Assembly (NCBI GenBank): GCA_946885335.1 | Contig: CAMPGG010000025.1 | Span: forward strand, 1-19,574 | Origin: an uncultured Chitinophagaceae bacterium | Lineage (GTDB): Bacteria; Bacteroidota; Bacteroidia; Chitinophagales; Chitinophagaceae | Reading direction: 5' to 3' | Length of the DNA: 19,574 nt | Shown here: one piece after another, positions 16,789 to 19,574 of the stretch | Numbering within the stretch: the stretch's first letter is position 1 | Layout of the letters: each line of letters starts with the position of its first letter | Made by a program: the position numbers and the translations under genes | The notes under the pieces: model-generated | Seen by the model: only the letters and a program-made list of their open reading frames with translations | Told to the model about the DNA's origin: nothing | The model's database searches: none

Positions 16789-17553
16789 TTGAATAAGAAG
16801 ATAAAAGTTGGGATTGTAAGCTACCTGAATACGAGGCCAATGATATATGGATTAGAAAGGCCTCCATTTAATAATCAAATAGAATTGATCGAAGATACTC
16901 CTGCACAATTGGCTGAAATGCTGCGTAAGAATGAAATTGATGTAGGTCTGATTCCCGTAGCAGTAATTCCTTTATTGCCGGAATATTATATAGTGGGGAA
17001 TTATTGTATTGCGGCGGAAGGAGAAGTGGCTTCAGTGTGTTTGTTCAGTGAAGTACCGATGAACGAGATTGAAACAGTTTACCTGGATTATCAAAGCAGG
17101 TCTTCCGTGGCTTTATTGCAATGGTTGATAAAAGAGTATTGGGGAATAGACCCGGTCATTATACAAGCAGAAAATGAAAGCTACCGCGATGAAATTAAAG
17201 GAACTACAGCGGGATTAGTTATTGGTGACAGGGCATTGGAACAAAGGAAGGTATCCACATATATTTATGACCTGGCTTCGGAGTGGAGGGCGATAACAGG
17301 ATTACCTTTTGTTTTTGCTGCCTGGGTCAGCACAAAAAAATTGCCTGATGATTTTATTGCAGCATTTGACCATGCAAACAGTATCGGTTTCAATCACCTG
17401 GATGAAATAATACAAGATCTCCATTTCAACTTATACGATTTAAAAAAATACTATAATCTGCACATTCAATACACCCTTGATGAACGCAAACGAAAAGGGA
17501 TGGAATTGTTCATCGAATATTTAAAAAGAAACCAGGAATTTATCGTATCGTAA
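16789..17553 (+). CDS. mqnA: Chorismate dehydratase MqnA (futalosine pathway of menaquinone synthesis)
   Basis: 254 residues from the TTG start chosen here. MqnA converts chorismate to 3-[(1-carboxyvinyl)oxy]benzoate, the first committed step of the futalosine route to menaquinone; MqnD is a related protein in the same pathway. The family opening KIKVGIVSYLNTRPMIYGL follows directly after this start. DVGLIPVAVIPLLPEYY, AEGEVASVCLFSEVP, LDYQSRSSVALLQWL and GLVIGDRAL are also typical of the periplasmic-binding-like fold of MqnA. The frame is open up to an ATG at 16750, but the extra 13 residues fall on the promoter (TATCTTTG, 16764-16771) and precede the family's usual N terminus, so they are probably not translated. 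The gene is divergent from purB. No other menaquinone gene is in the window. MqnD is the alternative call. Confidence 0.9.
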   Translation: MNKKIKVGIVSYLNTRPMIYGLERPPFNNQIELIEDTPAQLAEMLRKNEIDVGLIPVAVIPLLPEYYIVGNYCIAAEGEVASVCLFSEVPMNEIETVYLDYQSRSSVALLQWLIKEYWGIDPVIIQAENESYRDEIKGTTAGLVIGDRALEQRKVSTYIYDLASEWRAITGLPFVFAAWVSTKKLPDDFIAAFDHANSIGFNHLDEIIQDLHFNLYDLKKYYNLHIQYTLDERKRKGMELFIEYLKRNQEFIVS

Positions 17554-17555
17554 AC

Positions 17556-17627
17556 ATACCTAGTAAATTTACGACAAGCGCTACAGTAAAGGGTTTCATA
17601 AGGAAAAATACAGGTTTTACTAGGTAT
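17556..17627. repeat. Spaced perfect inverted repeat downstream of mqnA
   Basis: ATACCTAGTAAA (17556-17567) and TTTACTAGGTAT (17616-17627) are perfect 12-bp inverted copies separated by 48 bases, starting two bases past the mqnA stop. A second pair, AATACAG (17607-17613) and CTGTATT (17632-17638), brackets the right arm. No T-run follows. The remainder of the gap to 17745 is AT-rich with no clear promoter. Confidence 0.6.
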
Positions 17628-17745
17628 TTACTCTGTATTAATGCACATTTTATTCATATTTAAGTGGGAATAAAAATTCGGATAGATATTTGTTAATAAT
17701 CTCGCAAATTTTATCCTTAAAATCCTATCTTCAAAACCTTTTCTA

Positions 17746-19574
17746 ATGTGCTTTCCCTCTTTAGCTGTGAGATATATACTTAAAATTTTTACGGGTATAA
17801 TTATATTTTTCTACGCTGCGAATGCTTATTCACAGACATCATGTGATCAGTATATATCCTCATATACTATTTCCCAGGATGTATGTAATTCTAAATTGGT
17901 TCATTTTACAAATGTTAATCCATCTGCAACAGGTGCAAGCTGGGACTTTGGTGATGGTTCAACAGGTACAGGATTAGTAGTTTCTCATGAATACAATAAT
18001 ATAGGTGAATATGATGTAAAGATGGTTGTGGAATATCCTGGAGGATGCACAAAAGAGGTTACCAAAAAAATTCCGGTTCATATTACACTTGATGGGAATT
18101 TAATTACAACTGATGATCAAGTTATTTGTCCCGGGCAGGAGGTGCAGTTAAATTCACAATCTAATAATTTAAATTTCTGCTGGTTGCCGGCAGACGGACT
18201 AACAGATCTTACCAACAGGAACCCAATTGTTAAACCATCAGTAACCACAACTTATCGTATACAAAATCAGTTGTTAGGTGAGAATCTTGTAAAAAATCCG
18301 GGTTTTGAGAGTGGAGTCGCTGATTTTTTTTCAGAATATAAAGCCATGCCCACGACAGATTTTGGAGAAGCTCAATACTGGGTTACTACGAATCCTAAAT
18401 CATGGCACACTGGCTTCCAGGCTTGTGGTGATCATACTTCCGGAACAGGAAATATGATGGTTGTAAATGGAGCACCGGTCAAAAATGTGGTGGTTTGGTC
18501 GCAAAAAGTTAATGTGATTCCAAATACCATTTACTCATTTTCATTATGGATAACCTCTGTAAATCCGGCGGCTCCTGCAAAATTGCGATTCCAGATAAAT
18601 GGGAATGTATTGAACCAGGAAGTGAATGCCGGTGATATTGCCTGTCAATGGATACAAGTGTATGCATTATGGAATTCAGGTACATCCACAGAAGCTGAAA
18701 TCACGGTTATCAATGATAATACAATTGAATCAGGAAATGATTATGCATTGGATGATATATCATTTTCAACGCAGAGCATTTCTTATGATGAAGTTACTAT
18801 TGCGGTATCTCCGGCTGCAATTATTGCCGGTGATGATGTAACGATATGTGAAGGAACATCAACTCAATTAAATGCAACTGGCGGTACAAGCTATTTATGG
18901 TCCCCTGCTGATGGACTTTCAAACGTTAACATAGCTAACCCTGAAGTTTCGCCTTCAAAAACGACAAGTTATACTGTAACTGGGACCACGGATGCGGGTT
19001 GTTCAGGTACAGACGAAGTAACGGTTACGGTTAACCCAAAACCAATAATTGATATTGGTGGTAATACAGATATATGTATCAATAATTCGTACCAGGTTCC
19101 TGGTACAGTGCAAGGAGCGTCAGTTTTATCATGGTCACCTGCTACCGGCTTATCCGATCCAGCCATTCCTAATCCAATAGCTTCACCAACGTCCACAACA
19201 GAATATACATTAACAGCGACCAGTGATCAGCAGTGCGTAAACGAAAAATCTATTGTTATTAATGTGGCAACTTCCATAGATGTTACGGCATCTGCTGATG
19301 TTACAATTTGTGAAGGTACAAGTACGGAACTAACAGCTTCTGGTGCTGTTAAATATTCCTGGTCACCTGTAGACGGATTGTCAGATCCCAATATAGCAAA
19401 CCCCATTGCTTCGCCAGCAACTACAACAGTATATACTGTTACCGGAACTTCTGATCTGGGCTGCACCGGTACTGCTGAAGTTACTGTAACGGTTAATAAA
19501 GTGCCTGTTATTTCACTGGGAGAAGATGCTGCTTATTGTATGGGCGGCTCTTACCAGATCCCCGGTACTGCAAC
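17746..19574 (+). CDS. Large exported PKD / Ig-like repeat protein with a carbohydrate-binding-like domain, 3' end missing
   Basis: The frame is open from the ATG at 17746 to the window end (609 codons), so the protein is larger than what is seen. Residues 1 to about 29 are a signal peptide (KIFTGIIIFFYAANAYS, then QTSC). A PKD domain follows at about 48-115, with the hallmark WDFGDG (66-71), HEYNNIGEYDV and GCTKEV. Next come an Ig-like repeat beginning near C128, a beta-sandwich inserted in it (about 178-347; NLVKNPGFESG to YALDDISF), and then tandem repeats from 361 on with cysteines at 368, 444, 522 and 598. Proteins of this build in Bacteroidota are usually secreted by the type IX system and end in a sorting domain or gliding-type C terminus, which would lie outside the window. 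Adhesion or polysaccharide binding at the cell surface is a reasonable inference; no catalytic domain is visible so far. Confidence 0.9.
   Translation, partial: MCFPSLAVRYILKIFTGIIIFFYAANAYSQTSCDQYISSYTISQDVCNSKLVHFTNVNPSATGASWDFGDGSTGTGLVVSHEYNNIGEYDVKMVVEYPGGCTKEVTKKIPVHITLDGNLITTDDQVICPGQEVQLNSQSNNLNFCWLPADGLTDLTNRNPIVKPSVTTTYRIQNQLLGENLVKNPGFESGVADFFSEYKAMPTTDFGEAQYWVTTNPKSWHTGFQACGDHTSGTGNMMVVNGAPVKNVVVWSQKVNVIPNTIYSFSLWITSVNPAAPAKLRFQINGNVLNQEVNAGDIACQWIQVYALWNSGTSTEAEITVINDNTIESGNDYALDDISFSTQSISYDEVTIAVSPAAIIAGDDVTICEGTSTQLNATGGTSYLWSPADGLSNVNIANPEVSPSKTTSYTVTGTTDAGCSGTDEVTVTVNPKPIIDIGGNTDICINNSYQVPGTVQGASVLSWSPATGLSDPAIPNPIASPTSTTEYTLTATSDQQCVNEKSIVINVATSIDVTASADVTICEGTSTELTASGAVKYSWSPVDGLSDPNIANPIASPATTTVYTVTGTSDLGCTGTAEVTVTVNKVPVISLGEDAAYCMGGSYQIPGTA
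18277..18786 (+). other. Inserted carbohydrate-binding-like beta-sandwich domain (residues about 178-347)
   Basis: The segment opens with ENLVKNPGFESG and closes with SGNDYALDDISFSTQ, the start and end pattern of galactose-binding-like/CBM beta-sandwiches of exported Bacteroidota proteins. Inside are YSFSLWITSV and AKLRFQINGN, typical strand pairs. It interrupts an Ig-like repeat, as described in the findings. The exact family and ligand are not known. Confidence 0.65.
18826..19574 (+). repeat. Tandem Ig-like repeats in an alternating A-B-A-B array
   Basis: Four units follow one another at protein level, with conserved cysteines at 368, 444, 522 and 598 (steps of 76, 78 and 76 residues). Each complete unit carries WSP..GLS....NP..SP..TT.YT. 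Units 1 and 3 share DVTICEGTST and VTVTVN; units 2 and 4 share SYQ.PGT. The fourth unit is cut by the window end. Confidence 0.85.

Noticed and set aside
18626..18841. 71-codon open frame inside the exported repeat protein
   Set aside because: It overlaps the long frame open from 17746 to the window end, which has a signal peptide and recognisable domains; this short frame shows none.

Overview
This window looks like chromosomal DNA from a member of the Bacteroidota, probably Chitinophagaceae or a close relative. The evidence is AT-rich sequence, no Shine-Dalgarno pattern before the genes, several TAnnTTTG promoter elements, a TonB-dependent receptor next to metal efflux genes, an E. coli-type purB, an mqnA gene (futalosine route to menaquinone), and a very long exported PKD/repeat protein of the kind secreted by gliding bacteria. 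I saw no insertion sequence, CRISPR array, rRNA or tRNA gene. No gap between genes exceeds 300 bases; the largest are 13241-13471 and 17554-17745, and both are described below.

Region 1 (1-7995, plus strand) is a heavy-metal module. It holds the 3' part of a TonB-dependent receptor, a small exported His-rich protein of unknown function, a 1453-residue CusA/CzcA-type RND pump fused at its C terminus to a TolC-like outer-membrane channel, and a lipoprotein-type membrane-fusion adaptor. Together these would form a complete envelope-spanning efflux system with an associated receptor. The inner-membrane pump carries the proton-relay acids of the CzcA/CusA family. By eye it lacks the three methionines of copper-specific CusA, so a divalent metal (Zn/Co/Cd/Ni type) is the better guess. 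The fusion junction has two features worth checking: an intact internal signal peptide, and an A-rich slippery stretch with an out-of-frame TAA.

Region 2 (8072-15055) holds a small lipoprotein, a strong terminator, then tex (transcription accessory/RNA-binding factor) on the plus strand. On the minus strand are an orphan MacB-like permease and tsaD (tRNA t6A synthesis). prfC (release factor 3) follows on the plus strand. tsaD appears to use a non-AUG/GUG/UUG start codon, because the conserved N terminus has no ordinary start in frame. tex and tsaD converge on a shared hairpin terminator.

Region 3 (15065-17553) holds a 62-residue zinc-ribbon protein and purB on the minus strand. mqnA is divergent from purB, with overlapping promoter elements between them. 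The mqnA promoter lies inside the longest open frame, so the real start is a TTG downstream.

Region 4 (17746 to the window end) is the 5' part of a very large exported protein running off the right edge. It has a signal peptide, a PKD domain, one Ig-like repeat interrupted by an inserted carbohydrate-binding-like beta-sandwich, and then an alternating A-B-A-B array with a 154-residue superperiod.
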